Source of the DNA: an uncultured Thermanaerothrix sp.
Lineage (GTDB): Bacteria; Chloroflexota; Anaerolineae; Anaerolineales; Anaerolineaceae
DNA length: 64,000 nt
Reading direction: 5' to 3'
NCBI RefSeq assembly: GCF_938028735.1
Contig: NZ_CALIMF010000012.1
Coordinates: 124,001 to 188,000, forward strand
The first letter of the stretch is position 1. Every line of letters begins with the position of its first letter. This document shows, piece after piece, positions 38,950 through 48,140 of the stretch. The notes under the pieces are model-generated. The model worked only from the letters and a program-made list of their open reading frames with translations, was not told where the DNA came from and ran no database searches. The translations under genes were made by a program, and so were the position numbers.

Positions 38950-40224
38950 TTAATTCTGCTGTACAAAGCGCAAAGCGTATTCGGCATCCGGATAACCCGG
39001 ATGGGCCTTAAGGGCTTCTTCAAAAGAGGCAATTGCCTCATTCTTTTTTCCTTGCCGATAAAACCCCCATCCTCGCCAAAGCAGGGCTTCTTCAGAATTG
39101 GGGGTACGCTTAAGGGCATATTCGGTCAACGTCATTAGGTCATCAATTCGATGGGTGTGGAAATAGGCGAAAAAGGGACCAAACTGATATCGAAGCATGC
39201 GCTGAGGCAACCCAAGCATGCGCGCTTGATCGTAGGCTGCTGCGGCTTCGTTATACCGCTCGAAGTAAACTAGGTTGGTGCCGAGATTGAACCATGCAAA
39301 GGCATTCTCAGGCTGCTCTTGCGTTTCGCGCTGGGCAGTTTCGAGGGCGTGGCGGCGGTTTGTCGCTATGTCCCAATCTTCCCCCAAAAGCACCCGAAGC
39401 GTTTCCTCGCTTTCGGGGGGAAAGACCAGGAAATAAACACGATTGAAAGCCTGCCAGTTTTGGTCCAGCCCCGCGTAGGGGATTAGGCGATTCGGGCCAT
39501 AGAAGGAATCTTGAGCAATAAAGTAGCCTTCTCCATCGTCATATCCGGTCAACAGCAGGTAATGTCCGGCCCATCGGTCGTCATTGGGCCAGTAAGATTC
39601 TTCCATTAGGTATCCCTCTTCAATGACGACTGGAAACCCCGCTGCTAATATACGCTTGAGCAACGCAAGATCGCCCCCAACCCGAAACTCACTTCGCAAC
39701 CACCCCACATAATTACGCGTGAAATAAAGAAGTTCCTCGATATTGACGTTGCGGTCCTGCGGAATGGGTTTGATCACCACAGCGATGTCATTCTGATTGC
39801 CGTTCCAGCCGTAGAAACGCAGCAGCATGGCTAGAGTGGCTGGGCCACAGTTGTTGATGTCCTGTTTCTCATAGGGTGGAACAGGCAATTCAACTCGCCC
39901 TGGCAACGGAGTTGGGGTAGGAGTTGGAGATGGCAAAGAAACCAAAAGCGTAGGGGTTGGGTTAGACTGTGCCGAGGGAGAAGGATAGGGCGTGGGGGTT
40001 GTGCTGAGGACACGCACTCTGGGAGTAGGCAGGGGCTTGACTGGATCAACCATGCCACGAAGGTAAGTGGTGATGACCTCATAGCGCCATATCAGCCTTG
40101 AGCGCAAGGAAGGTGAAAGAAGGGTGAGGGTCAATAAGGCAGGCACAGCCACCAAGACGCCTAAAAGAAACCGTCCACCCCAGCGCAAAAGATGGGTATC
40201 GCTGTGTTTTCTGGTTCTCAGCAT
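38950..40224 (-). CDS. Membrane-anchored C39-like cysteine peptidase with C-terminal TPRs
   Basis: QDINNCGPATLAMLLRFYGW, WAGHYLLLTGYDD, AQDSFYGP; TPR-like FAWFNLGTNLVYFERYNEAAAAYDQA and EALLWRGWGFYRQGKKNEAIASFEEAL. Confidence 0.8.
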   Translation of the reverse strand: MLRTRKHSDTHLLRWGGRFLLGVLVAVPALLTLTLLSPSLRSRLIWRYEVITTYLRGMVDPVKPLPTPRVRVLSTTPTPYPSPSAQSNPTPTLLVSLPSPTPTPTPLPGRVELPVPPYEKQDINNCGPATLAMLLRFYGWNGNQNDIAVVIKPIPQDRNVNIEELLYFTRNYVGWLRSEFRVGGDLALLKRILAAGFPVVIEEGYLMEESYWPNDDRWAGHYLLLTGYDDGEGYFIAQDSFYGPNRLIPYAGLDQNWQAFNRVYFLVFPPESEETLRVLLGEDWDIATNRRHALETAQRETQEQPENAFAWFNLGTNLVYFERYNEAAAAYDQARMLGLPQRMLRYQFGPFFAYFHTHRIDDLMTLTEYALKRTPNSEEALLWRGWGFYRQGKKNEAIASFEEALKAHPGYPDAEYALRFVQQN

Positions 40225-40231
40225 GCAGGTG

Positions 40232-40274
40232 ATTCTATCACGATTCCAGGGAGGCCTTCAGATCGTGATATAAT
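40232..40274. promoter_or_regulatory. Divergent promoter region with inverted repeat TATCACGAT-n17-ATCGTGATA overlapping both -10 elements
   Basis: Minus -10 TAGAAT 40237-40232; plus -10 TATAAT 40269-40274; 9-bp perfect inverted repeat. Confidence 0.5.
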
Positions 40275-40339
40275 ACATAAATGGTCTAATTTAGAGCACA
40301 TCGCGAGAAAGGACTAATCCTTGATATAATCAGGATGTT

Positions 40340-41701
40340 ATGAAGTACTATATCTGGACCGAAGGCTGTCAGATGAATGTTGCCGATTCACAGCGGGTGG
40401 CGGTGGCACTGGAACACCTGGGGTATGAGCCTGCCTCTGCCGCTGAGGAAGCGGATGTTATCGTGCTTAATACCTGTGTAGTTCGTCAAAGTGCTGAGGA
40501 CAAAGCCTACGGACGCTTGAATGCGTTGCGTCCGCTTAAAAAACAGCGGCCTGAGGTGATAATCAACTTGATGGGGTGTTTGGTAGGGGTTAAGGGAAAT
40601 CCCAAAGTTGCCGAACGCTTTCCATTTGTAGACATCTTTTCACCACCTTCTGATCCACGCCCCCTTCTGGCTTACTTGAGCCAGCGTTTGGGTCACGACA
40701 TTGAGGTGGAAGAGACTATTCAACGCTTTGCGTGGATGGATGGAGAGTTGCCTTTACCCCAGGAGGAACGCGGGAGGGCCGTTTCTGCTTATATTCCTGT
40801 GGTCTATGGGTGCTCCCATGCGTGTACGTTTTGCATCATTCCTTACCGTCGGGGACCTGAGCGGAGTCGGCCACCTGAAGTGATCCTTGCAGAAGCCCGG
40901 GCGTTAGTGGCGCAAGGGGTGCGTGAGATTACCTTACTAGGGCAGATTGTGGATCGGTACGGTAAGGATGAGCCAGAATTTCCCACGTTGAGTGGTCTAT
41001 TGCGTCGTTTGCATCAAATTGAGGGGTTGGAGAGGATACGTTTTCTGACTTCACATCCTAACTGGATGACCGATGAACTGCTTGATACCGTGGCCGAATT
41101 GCCTAAGGTGATGCCCCATATTGAAGTACCGGTTCAAGCCGGGGATGATGAGGTATTGGCACGCATGCGTCGAGGGTATACCGCCGAGCAATATCGGCGG
41201 CTAGTCGAGCGAATCCGCGCGCGAATTCCGGGGGTGGCCATTGCGACCGATATCATTGTGGGGTTCCCGGGTGAAACGGAGGCCCAGTTCCAGCGTACTT
41301 ACGATTTGCTGGCTGAGTTGCGTCTCGATGTGGCTCATTTGGCGCGTTACTCCCCGCGTGAGGGCACTGTGGCAGCGCGGAAGATGCCGGATGATGTGCC
41401 TGAGGAAGAGAAATGGCGTCGTTTCCGCCTGCTAGAGGCATTGCAGGAACGCATTGCCAGCGAGATCAATCAGCAATATGTGGGCCGAGAGGTACTTGTC
41501 CTATTTGAGGAGAAAGTTCGTCAGCGCTGGAAAGGACGCACCGAAACCAACAAACTCGTTTTTGTGGAGAGCGAGGCGGATCTGCGCGGTCTGATTCTGC
41601 CTGTGCGTATTACTTGGGCAGGACCATGGTCGATGCTTGGGGAAGTCGTTCAACCTATTAATGCCTCGCGTGTTGCGGTAGAGATTTCCCAGCGCGCCTG
41701 A
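40340..41701 (+). CDS. miaB: tRNA-2-methylthio-N6-dimethylallyladenosine synthase MiaB
   Basis: TEGCQMNVADS, VLNTCVVR, GCSHACTFCIIPYRRG radical-SAM, TRAM-like C-term. Confidence 0.93.
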   Translation: MKYYIWTEGCQMNVADSQRVAVALEHLGYEPASAAEEADVIVLNTCVVRQSAEDKAYGRLNALRPLKKQRPEVIINLMGCLVGVKGNPKVAERFPFVDIFSPPSDPRPLLAYLSQRLGHDIEVEETIQRFAWMDGELPLPQEERGRAVSAYIPVVYGCSHACTFCIIPYRRGPERSRPPEVILAEARALVAQGVREITLLGQIVDRYGKDEPEFPTLSGLLRRLHQIEGLERIRFLTSHPNWMTDELLDTVAELPKVMPHIEVPVQAGDDEVLARMRRGYTAEQYRRLVERIRARIPGVAIATDIIVGFPGETEAQFQRTYDLLAELRLDVAHLARYSPREGTVAARKMPDDVPEEEKWRRFRLLEALQERIASEINQQYVGREVLVLFEEKVRQRWKGRTETNKLVFVESEADLRGLILPVRITWAGPWSMLGEVVQPINASRVAVEISQRA

Positions 41702-41707
41702 ATCTCC

Positions 41708-42436
41708 ATGACTGACGCCCGGCATCCTTTGGTAGGCAAGGTCATCCTAGTAAGTGGGGCTGCACGTGGATTGGGACGTGTCCTAGCGTTGGCGCTGGCT
41801 CAAGCAGGGGCTGCTTTGGCTCTGCATGACTTGGCTCCCACCCACTTAGAGGAAACCTGTCAGCAAGTTCAAGCCCTTGGGGCGCCGGTAAAGCTGTATA
41901 TCGCTGATAGCGGCAAAGGCTTGCCAGCGCGAATGCTGATCACGGAGGTTCTGGAAGACTGGGGGCGTTTGGATGGGCTGATTAATAACCTGCATGTTCA
42001 TCCTGAAGCCAATCTTCTTAACCTCGACGAATGGGACTGGGAACGCACTCTGGAGATTAACCTGAGCGGCCCCTTCTTGTTGATGCAGAGTGCCATCTCG
42101 CCAATGGTGGCCGCTGGGGGCGGTGTAATCCTCAATCTTGTTGCTGAGATCATCCCCTCTGAAACAGGAAGGATAAACGCTGCTTTTGCGGCCAGTCAAT
42201 TTGGGTTGGCGGGCCTGACTCAGGCGACCGCTTATGAACTTCTATCTTATAATATTTTTAGTTGCGCGCTTGAGGTTGCTCCTCTGGTTGAGATTCTGGA
42301 CGAAGCCTTCTGGCTTGACGGTGAGGGGCAAAAGCGCATTACCTGGATGGTGCGTTGGATGGCACGTCAGGCAGAGGTGACCGCGGGGAGTTGGATAAGG
42401 CGCGTGGCATTTGAGGATTTGGTGAGGGGTGTATGA
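41708..42436 (+). CDS. SDR-family protein lacking the canonical catalytic Tyr/Lys
   Basis: SGAARGLGRVLALALAQAGA cofactor loop; active-site region AAFAASQFGLAGLT instead of YxxSK. Confidence 0.85.
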   Translation: MTDARHPLVGKVILVSGAARGLGRVLALALAQAGAALALHDLAPTHLEETCQQVQALGAPVKLYIADSGKGLPARMLITEVLEDWGRLDGLINNLHVHPEANLLNLDEWDWERTLEINLSGPFLLMQSAISPMVAAGGGVILNLVAEIIPSETGRINAAFAASQFGLAGLTQATAYELLSYNIFSCALEVAPLVEILDEAFWLDGEGQKRITWMVRWMARQAEVTAGSWIRRVAFEDLVRGV

Positions 42437-43227
42437 TTGGCTTCCGTGAGGTGCTACGTGGGTTGCGGGCGCTTTCAATCGGGCAACAGCCGGTGATTGT
42501 GCACGCCTCACTCTCGGCGTTTGGACCCGTTCACGGTGGAGCAGAGACGGTTGTGGGGGCTTTGCTGGCCACTTTTCCGGGGGTGATGGCGCCTACGCAT
42601 ACCTACAAGACGATGCTCATCCCGGAGGAGGGGCCGCCGAACAACGCGATCACCTATGGTAGCGGGAGAGCCCAGAATGCCATGGCGGAATTCTTTACCT
42701 TGGACATGCCTGCTGACCCGTTGATGGGAATGATTCCCGAGACATTACGGCGGCACCCCCGAGCCAAGCGTTCAGGTCACCCCATCCTCTCTTTTGCGGG
42801 GGTAGGGGTTGAAGCGGCGCTCAATGCACAGACTCTAGAAGAGCCTCTGGCTCCGATTCGGGTGTTGATGGAAGAAGAGGGATGGGTTTTATTGTTAGGA
42901 GTCAATCATACGGTTAACACCAGCCTGCACCTGGCCGAACGTTTGGCCGGGCGTCGCCAATTTTTGCGCTGGGCGTTAACCCCGCAAGGGGTGGTCGCCT
43001 GTCCGAGTTTCCCCGGCTGCTCGTTAGGATTTGAGAAAGCCGAACCGTTGCTGCGTGCTCTCACGCGTGAAGTTCAGATTGGTAGTGCCATGGTGCGTGC
43101 TTTGCCTCTGGCGCCTATGATTGAGCGGATTACCGCTTACCTCCGTGAAGATCCAATGGCTCTGCTTTGTGATGACCCCTCTTGTGAGCGCTGCACAGCG
43201 ATCCGGGCTGAACTGGCGGCCGCCTAA
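42433..43227 (+). CDS. AAC(3)/YokD-family acetyltransferase-fold protein
   Basis: VIVHASLSAFGPVHGGAETVVGALL, APTHTYK, LLLGVNHTVNTSLHLAE; C-term CDDPSCERC. Confidence 0.85.
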   Translation: MIGFREVLRGLRALSIGQQPVIVHASLSAFGPVHGGAETVVGALLATFPGVMAPTHTYKTMLIPEEGPPNNAITYGSGRAQNAMAEFFTLDMPADPLMGMIPETLRRHPRAKRSGHPILSFAGVGVEAALNAQTLEEPLAPIRVLMEEEGWVLLLGVNHTVNTSLHLAERLAGRRQFLRWALTPQGVVACPSFPGCSLGFEKAEPLLRALTREVQIGSAMVRALPLAPMIERITAYLREDPMALLCDDPSCERCTAIRAELAAA

Positions 43228-43237
43228 AGGCTGGCGC

Positions 43238-44401
43238 TTATGGCAAGTACTTAAGCCCGCTGCCGGTGTTCAAGAGAAGCACCTGTTCTTCAGGGTGCAC
43301 AAAGCCAGATTGCCGTAGATAAGGAAGCGCGGCAACAGTTGCGGCTCCCTCTGGAGAGGCAAAAATGCCCTCCAAGGAGGCCAATTTCCGCTGGGCATCG
43401 CGTATCTCTGTGTCACTGACGGCAATGGCCAGTCCTTGTGAGTCATAGAGCGCTCTGAGCACGAGGCGATCTCCGAAGGATTTAGGAACACGCAATCCCG
43501 AAGCCATGGTTTGAGCGCCTTCCCAGAATTCACAATGATCGGCATGAGCCCGAAAAGCACGTACAAAAGGTGCGCATCCCTGAGCCTGGACAGCCACCAG
43601 TCGGGGAGGGGTTGCTTTTTCCAGCCATCCCAGAGTCCTTAGCTCAAGATAGGCTTTCCAGATGCCTACCAAGCCGATCCCCCCTCCGGCCGGATAGATG
43701 ATGACGTCCGGAAAGCGCCATCCAAAGGACTGAGCAATTTCATAACCCATGGTTTTCTTACCTTCAAGCCGGTAAGGTTCCTTGAAAGTTGATATATCAT
43801 ACCAACCCTGTTCAATCCTAGCGGCGGCTTCCCGTGCCGCATCGCTGATCAGCCCCGTGACCAGAATAACCTCTGCTCCTGTAATGCGAGCTTCTTCTAC
43901 GTTAGCGCGCGGAGTATCGGAGGGCATCAACACACATGCTTTCAATCCTGCGCGGGCAGCATAAGCGGCCATAGCCCCCCCGGCGTTTCCGGCTGTCGGC
44001 ACCAGAACCTTTTGTAAGCCCAGTTCACGCACCTTGGAAAGGGCTACAGCCTGTCCTCGGGCCTTAAACGTTCCGGTGGGATTAATGGCCTCGTCCTTGA
44101 GATAAAGGTGGGGAAAGCCCATATACTCCCCCAAACGCGGTAGCGCTAGGGTGGGGGTGTCTCCTTCGCCTAGAGTGAATGCCCAACGCAGATCAAAAAC
44201 CGGGAGGAGTTCCCGCCATCGCCATAGACCTCGCGAGCGGTGGGCAATTTGTTCGCGATCGAGATGGCGCCGTCCTGCCTCAAGATCATAATGAGCCACC
44301 AGAGGCGCGCTGCATTGTGGGCAGAAGCGCTGAATCTCATGAGGTGAGAAGGATTGACCACATTCAGAGCAAGCCAAGTGAGTGAGAAGCGATGGGTTCA
44401 A
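43238..44401 (-). CDS. thrC: Threonine synthase
   Basis: CSECGQSFSP zinc ribbon, NPTGTFKARGQAVALS, PTAGNAGGAMAAYAARAG, PAGGGIGLVGIWKA; TTG start at 44401 with GGAG SD preferred. Confidence 0.88.
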   Translation of the reverse strand: MNPSLLTHLACSECGQSFSPHEIQRFCPQCSAPLVAHYDLEAGRRHLDREQIAHRSRGLWRWRELLPVFDLRWAFTLGEGDTPTLALPRLGEYMGFPHLYLKDEAINPTGTFKARGQAVALSKVRELGLQKVLVPTAGNAGGAMAAYAARAGLKACVLMPSDTPRANVEEARITGAEVILVTGLISDAAREAAARIEQGWYDISTFKEPYRLEGKKTMGYEIAQSFGWRFPDVIIYPAGGGIGLVGIWKAYLELRTLGWLEKATPPRLVAVQAQGCAPFVRAFRAHADHCEFWEGAQTMASGLRVPKSFGDRLVLRALYDSQGLAIAVSDTEIRDAQRKLASLEGIFASPEGAATVAALPYLRQSGFVHPEEQVLLLNTGSGLKYLP

Positions 44402-44492
44402 GGGAGCTCCAGCCGGCGATGTTTGCCATGGTGGGTTAGTAAAATGTAGCTTTTGGTATTGTAAAGAGTTTGAAATGGGGCAAATCTGGTTT

Positions 44493-44503
44493 TGTGCTAT
44501 ACT
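44493..44503 (+). promoter_or_regulatory. Extended -10 TGTGCTATACT upstream of the histidine kinase
   Basis: Same 11-mer as at 9989-9999 on the minus strand. Confidence 0.45.
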
Positions 44504-44544
44504 CAAATAAATCCATTTGCATTATAAAGCGTATTTATCCTCTC

Positions 44545-46161
44545 ATGGGAGATAATTTCAACTTATCCCAAGGATATCGCTCGGTGGAGTCGGAGCAAGA
44601 GCGAGCTTCGTTTGAATTACTGTTGAGAATCAGCCGCGAGCTGGCATCTAGTCTGGATCTGGGAACCGTGCTGGCACGCGTTCTATTTCTTTCCACGCGT
44701 AATGTGGGAGCTGAGCGAGGTAGCCTGATCGCGTTAAGTGAGGAAGGCCAACCGGTTGAGGCGGCCATCGTCATTGAGAGTTCCATTTATCGGCCAACCG
44801 TGGCGGAAATGCGCGAGGTCCTGGAGCATGGGTTGGCTGGGTGGGTGGCGGAGCATCGTCAGGCGACGTTGGTCGAGGATACCTCCAGGGATGAACGCTG
44901 GGTAAGGCGGGCTGACGACCGTGAAGAAGCCAGCCGGCGCAAATCTGCTATTTGTGTTCCTTTGCTGGCGCAGGATCAACTGGTGGGTGTATTGACCTTG
45001 GTGCATGGTAAACCCGGCTTTTTTACTCCAGAACACTTGCGCCTGTTGCAGACCATTGCAGACCTAGCCGGTTTAGCAGTGCGAAATGCGCAACTCTATC
45101 ATTCCATGCAGATAGCACAACAACGCTACCGCGATTTGTTTGACGATAGCATTGATCCTATTTTGATCACCACTGTGGAAGGTGTGATTGTTGAGGCCAA
45201 TCGCCAAGCGGTGTTGAGCAGTGGTTACACTTTACCCCAGTTGGTGGGTCAGCCCCTGAGTATTTTTCATCAGGCCAATTGGGAAATGGTTCGAGAGCAG
45301 TGGGCAAAGGAAGACTGGTCCCATCCTATCACCTATCAAGGAACCGCCAAGCGTCAAGATGGAAGCGAATTTCCTGTTGAGGTGTATGTGCGTCGGGTAG
45401 TTTTGCAGGACAGGCCTTATTTGCAGTGGACGCTACGGGATATCACGGAACGTAAGGCGCTGGATGCCTTGCGCGAAGACTTGGCAGCCATGATCTATCA
45501 CGATTTGCGCTCTCCCTTGGCCAACATCATTTCCAGCCTGGATATCTTAAACACCTTGTTGCCTTTGGAAAACATGCCGGCTCTGCAACCGGTCTTTCAA
45601 ATCGCCATGCGCTCGGCAGATCGCTTGCAAAGGCTGATCGGTTCGCTGTTGGACATAAATCGTCTAGAAGCGGGTCAGCCCATCACCAATCGGAAGCCTA
45701 TTCATCCCCATGCCCTGATTCAAGAAGCGCATGAGGCGATACAACCCCTCCTGGAGAGCAAACAGCAGACCTTGGAATTTGAGCTGTCTTCCTCCTTGCC
45801 GGTTGTATGGGTGGATGGAGATATGATTCGGCGGGTTCTGATTAACTTGCTCGAAAATGCTATCAAATATACGCCAGTGGGTGGCATGTTGCGTTTAGGA
45901 GGCTCTGCCCAGGCGGACTATGTTCAGTTGTGGGTTCAAGACAACGGTCCCGGAATTGATCCGGCCTATCATGAAGTGATTTTCGAGAAGTTTAGCCGCG
46001 TTCAAGGGGAGCGCTACCCGCGTGGTCTGGGCTTGGGTTTGGCCTTTTGCCGGCTAGCCGTGCAAGCACATGGTGGTAAAATTTGGGTGGAAAGCGCGAC
46101 CGGGAAGGGAAGCCGATTTATCTTTACCCTCCCGGTTTACCGTGAAACCCAATCCACCTGA
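44545..46161 (+). CDS. GAF-PAS sensor histidine kinase
   Basis: PAS YRDLFDDSIDPILITTVEG, H-box YHDLRSPLANIISSLDIL, NLLENAIKYTPVGG, DNGPGIDP, GLGLGLAFCRLAV; start MGDNFN. Confidence 0.92.
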   Translation: MGDNFNLSQGYRSVESEQERASFELLLRISRELASSLDLGTVLARVLFLSTRNVGAERGSLIALSEEGQPVEAAIVIESSIYRPTVAEMREVLEHGLAGWVAEHRQATLVEDTSRDERWVRRADDREEASRRKSAICVPLLAQDQLVGVLTLVHGKPGFFTPEHLRLLQTIADLAGLAVRNAQLYHSMQIAQQRYRDLFDDSIDPILITTVEGVIVEANRQAVLSSGYTLPQLVGQPLSIFHQANWEMVREQWAKEDWSHPITYQGTAKRQDGSEFPVEVYVRRVVLQDRPYLQWTLRDITERKALDALREDLAAMIYHDLRSPLANIISSLDILNTLLPLENMPALQPVFQIAMRSADRLQRLIGSLLDINRLEAGQPITNRKPIHPHALIQEAHEAIQPLLESKQQTLEFELSSSLPVVWVDGDMIRRVLINLLENAIKYTPVGGMLRLGGSAQADYVQLWVQDNGPGIDPAYHEVIFEKFSRVQGERYPRGLGLGLAFCRLAVQAHGGKIWVESATGKGSRFIFTLPVYRETQST

Positions 46162-46181
46162 GGCCAAACAAAGGGCAGGCT

Positions 46182-47042
46182 ATGCAGGAATTATTCCCAA
46201 ATTTACACATTGAGCAGGGATATCCGGGGGTTGTCCTGGGGGCTATCACCCTCTCCCATGGGCTGGTGCTGATTGATGCCCCCTTTCGTCCCGAGGATAT
46301 TCGTTCATGGCGGGCAGCCTTGGTCAATTTAGGGGGCGGTGTAGATCGTCTGCTGGTCAATTTGGATGCCCATATGGATCGCACCTTGGGTAGTCGGGCT
46401 ATGGATTGTACGGTCATTGCGCATGAGGGAGTGGTCTCGGCACTGCGCAATCGTCCATCCGCCCTCAAGTCCCAAGGTGTAGAAACTGGCGCGGAATGGG
46501 AGCTCTATGAAAATCTGGGCAATGTGCGCTGGTCGCCTCCTGAAATAACCTTCACTGAACATATGAAAATCTTCTGGAACGAGGCGCCCTTGGTTTTGGA
46601 ATACCATCCGGGCCCCTCGAATGGGGCCATCTGGGTCAACGTTTTGGAACATAAAACAGTGTTTGTTGGAGATGCTGTGGTTTACCCCCAACCTCCGTTT
46701 CTGGCTCAAGCGAACATTCCCGAATGGTTGCAGACTTTGGAGGTGCTAGCAACATCCGAATATCGAGATTATTTGATCATTGGTGGGCGTACCGGGCTGG
46801 TGACCCTGAAAGATGTGGAGCGGCAAGCAGAGTTTTTGCAGAAGGTCCTGAGCCGCCTGGAGAGTCTAGATACGGGGACTGCCCCGCTTGAGACACTTGT
46901 GGCGAATCTTGCACGGGAGTTATTGGGGGAGTTTGATGTTCCCCCTGAGCGCGCCATTCAGTATGAAAATCGCTTGAAGTACGGCTTGTGGCGTTACTAC
47001 GTGCGCCATTACCGTTCTTCTGAAGAAACGCTGGAAGACTGA
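46182..47042 (+). CDS. Metallo-beta-lactamase-fold protein with variant metal motif
   Basis: VLIDAPF, NLDAHMDRTLG in the HxHxDH position, EYHPGPSNGAIWV, VFVGDAVV. Confidence 0.7.
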   Translation: MQELFPNLHIEQGYPGVVLGAITLSHGLVLIDAPFRPEDIRSWRAALVNLGGGVDRLLVNLDAHMDRTLGSRAMDCTVIAHEGVVSALRNRPSALKSQGVETGAEWELYENLGNVRWSPPEITFTEHMKIFWNEAPLVLEYHPGPSNGAIWVNVLEHKTVFVGDAVVYPQPPFLAQANIPEWLQTLEVLATSEYRDYLIIGGRTGLVTLKDVERQAEFLQKVLSRLESLDTGTAPLETLVANLARELLGEFDVPPERAIQYENRLKYGLWRYYVRHYRSSEETLED

Positions 47043-47055
47043 AGGAGGTCATGGC

Positions 47056-48114
47056 ATGTCTGGATCGCCCTTCGTGCCCTTGGTCGAATTGACCCGAGGG
47101 CCCATCGTTGAGTCGGTACATCAAGGGGCTGTAGTTATCGTGAACTCCCACGGTCGTGTATTGGCTAGTCTTGGGGATCCTGCCCTGGTGATGCATCTGC
47201 GTTCCACCGCGAAACCTTTTCAATTACTGCCGTTAATCGAGCAAGGGGCTGTTGAGCGATTCGCGCTTACCCCAGAAGAGATTGCGGTGATGTGCGCTTC
47301 CCACTCTGGGACGGATGAGCATGTGGCGGTGATCACCCGCCTTCAAGCAAAGATGGGGGTTCATGAAGAAGAACTACAATGTGGGGTGCATCCCCCTTTG
47401 CATGAGGCCACCTGGCAGGCGATGATTCGGCGGGGGGAGTCCCCTACCCCTATTCGCCACAACTGTTCGGGCAAGCACACCAATATGCTGGCACAAGCGA
47501 TTCTGATGGGGGCTGATCGGCAGCACTACCTGGATCCTCAGCATCCAGTGCAGCAGCGCATTCTGCACACTCTGGCTGACATGTGCCGCATATCCCCTGA
47601 TGAAATTCGCGTTGGTGTGGACGGCTGTTCTGCGCCCGTTTTTGCGCTTCCCCTTTACAATGCTGCGTTGGGTTATGCCCGGCTATGTGACCCAACGGAT
47701 TTATCCCCCCGGCGAGCCCAGGCCTGCCGTACGATTACTTCGGCTATGGTGACGGTGCCGTTTATGGTGGCTGGCCCGGGGCGTTTTGATACCCTTGTAA
47801 TGGGCCTGGGCGAAGGCAAAATTATTGCTAAAGCCGGGGCGGAGGGGTATCAAGGCATGGGCATTATGCCGGGAGCCCTAGAGCCAGATAGCCCTGGACT
47901 TGGAATTGCTTTCAAGATCGCAGACGGTGATCCAGGTGGGCGGGCGCGGCCAGTGGTGGCCATTGAGATATTGCGCCAACTGGGTCTTCTGAGCGAGGCA
48001 CAGATAACAACCCACCTTGCCGATTTGGCCGCACGGCCCTTAAAGAATTGGCGCGGGTTGTATGTGGGCGAAATACGTCCGGTCTTTGAAATAAGGCTTT
48101 CTTCCTACTCATAA
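47056..48114 (+). CDS. L-asparaginase II family protein
   Basis: RSTAKPFQLLPLIE, CASHSGTDEHV, IRHNCSGKHTNMLA, GVDGCSAPVFALPL. Confidence 0.9.
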   Translation: MSGSPFVPLVELTRGPIVESVHQGAVVIVNSHGRVLASLGDPALVMHLRSTAKPFQLLPLIEQGAVERFALTPEEIAVMCASHSGTDEHVAVITRLQAKMGVHEEELQCGVHPPLHEATWQAMIRRGESPTPIRHNCSGKHTNMLAQAILMGADRQHYLDPQHPVQQRILHTLADMCRISPDEIRVGVDGCSAPVFALPLYNAALGYARLCDPTDLSPRRAQACRTITSAMVTVPFMVAGPGRFDTLVMGLGEGKIIAKAGAEGYQGMGIMPGALEPDSPGLGIAFKIADGDPGGRARPVVAIEILRQLGLLSEAQITTHLADLAARPLKNWRGLYVGEIRPVFEIRLSSYS

Positions 48115-48140
48115 GTTTACAGGCGAGGTAGTAAGGAGTT

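Noticed and set aside
42433-43227. AAC(3) gene as an antibiotic resistance determinant
   Set aside because: Family homology alone; no mobile context and a divergent Cys-rich C-terminus.
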